DNA of 15,286 nucleotides from an uncultured Acidobacteriota bacterium (GTDB lineage: Bacteria; Acidobacteriota; Terriglobia; Bryobacterales; Bryobacteraceae): contig CALFYN010000819.1 in the NCBI GenBank assembly GCA_937952345.1, forward strand, positions 1-15,286. Reading direction: 5' to 3'. The stretch's first letter is position 1, and each line of letters begins with the position of its first letter. The translations under genes were made by a program, and so were the position numbers. The notes under the pieces are model-generated. The model saw nothing but the letters and a program-made list of their open reading frames with translations, did no database searches and was not told where the DNA came from. Below are positions 15,168 to 15,286 of the stretch, piece after piece.

Positions 15168-15286
15168 AGAAGTGGAACGAGTTGAGAGCCAAGATTCCGG
15201 CCGACCGGCGCCGGATCACTGACGAACGGGTAGCCGCCGCGTTGAAGGAGATGCCGCTTCACCGCTTGCGGGAGGCCCGGCGCCTC
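15164..15286 (+). CDS. XRE/HigA-type antitoxin, N-terminal part (runs off window)
   Basis: The first 41 residues are seen: MKKWNELRAKIPADRRRITD, then ERVAAALKEMPLHRLREARR and L. This opening (KxWxELRAK ... EMPLHxLREAR) is typical of XRE-family HTH antitoxins paired with HigB/RelE-like toxins; the HTH itself should follow beyond the window end. It overlaps the toxin fragment by ATGA. If the rest is intact, this is an orphaned antitoxin or regulator left behind after the toxin was truncated. Confidence 0.75.
   Translation, partial: MKKWNELRAKIPADRRRITDERVAAALKEMPLHRLREARRL

Noticed and set aside
13204..15219. 671-aa minus-strand open frame
   Set aside because: It is antisense to the AtuA genes and parts of their neighbours, and its product is rich in Arg, Pro, His and Ser with no domain; it arises from the G-rich codon use of the plus-strand genes.

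Overview
This window looks like chromosomal DNA from a high-GC Acidobacteriota bacterium, most likely of the Bryobacterales/Solibacter type. That is an inference from gene content: a giant Oar-like TonB-dependent receptor with a carboxypeptidase-regulatory-like N-terminus, secreted PQQ-type beta-propeller proteins fused to c-type cytochrome domains, a secreted DUF4159 protein, and a divergent acyl-CoA carboxylase/AtuA operon. No rRNA, tRNA or CRISPR array was seen.

Layout. Bases 81-3533 hold three minus-strand genes (transcribed in the order DUF4159 protein, AraC-type regulator, exported amidohydrolase). A 118-bp divergent intergenic region follows, with a good extended -10 promoter. Bases 3652-10942 hold three plus-strand genes: a secreted PQQ-like propeller with an inserted EF-hand pair, a diheme-cytochrome/PQQ alcohol dehydrogenase-type fusion 6 nt downstream, and, after a structured leader, a 1160-aa outer-membrane receptor. 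Bases 10943-11737 are a small accessory patch: a complete HicA/HicB toxin-antitoxin pair between two non-coding stretches, one carrying a repeated TGACCC motif reminiscent of insertion-sequence ends. Bases 11738-14978 hold three genes joined by two ATGA overlaps: a biotin-dependent carboxyltransferase subunit, an AtuA (DUF1446) protein, and a separate small AtuA-related protein. The window ends in a second toxin-antitoxin locus: a HigB/RelE-type toxin lacking its N-terminal half, overlapping an antitoxin gene that runs off the end.

How it fits together. The quinoprotein block is predicted to oxidise an alcohol or similar substrate in the periplasm, passing electrons to the fused hemes; the receptor may import a substrate or metal. 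The dehydrogenase has the Asp-x-Asp signature associated with lanthanide-dependent quinoproteins, lacks the usual vicinal cysteine pair, and has an apparent Met-to-His change at the likely distal ligand of its second heme. The carboxylase/AtuA operon resembles branched-chain or acyclic isoprenoid acyl-CoA degradation modules but has no biotin carboxylase subunit here. The plus strand is strongly G-rich over the core genes in both orientations, and this skew fades in the two toxin-antitoxin patches, which suggests they are later insertions.
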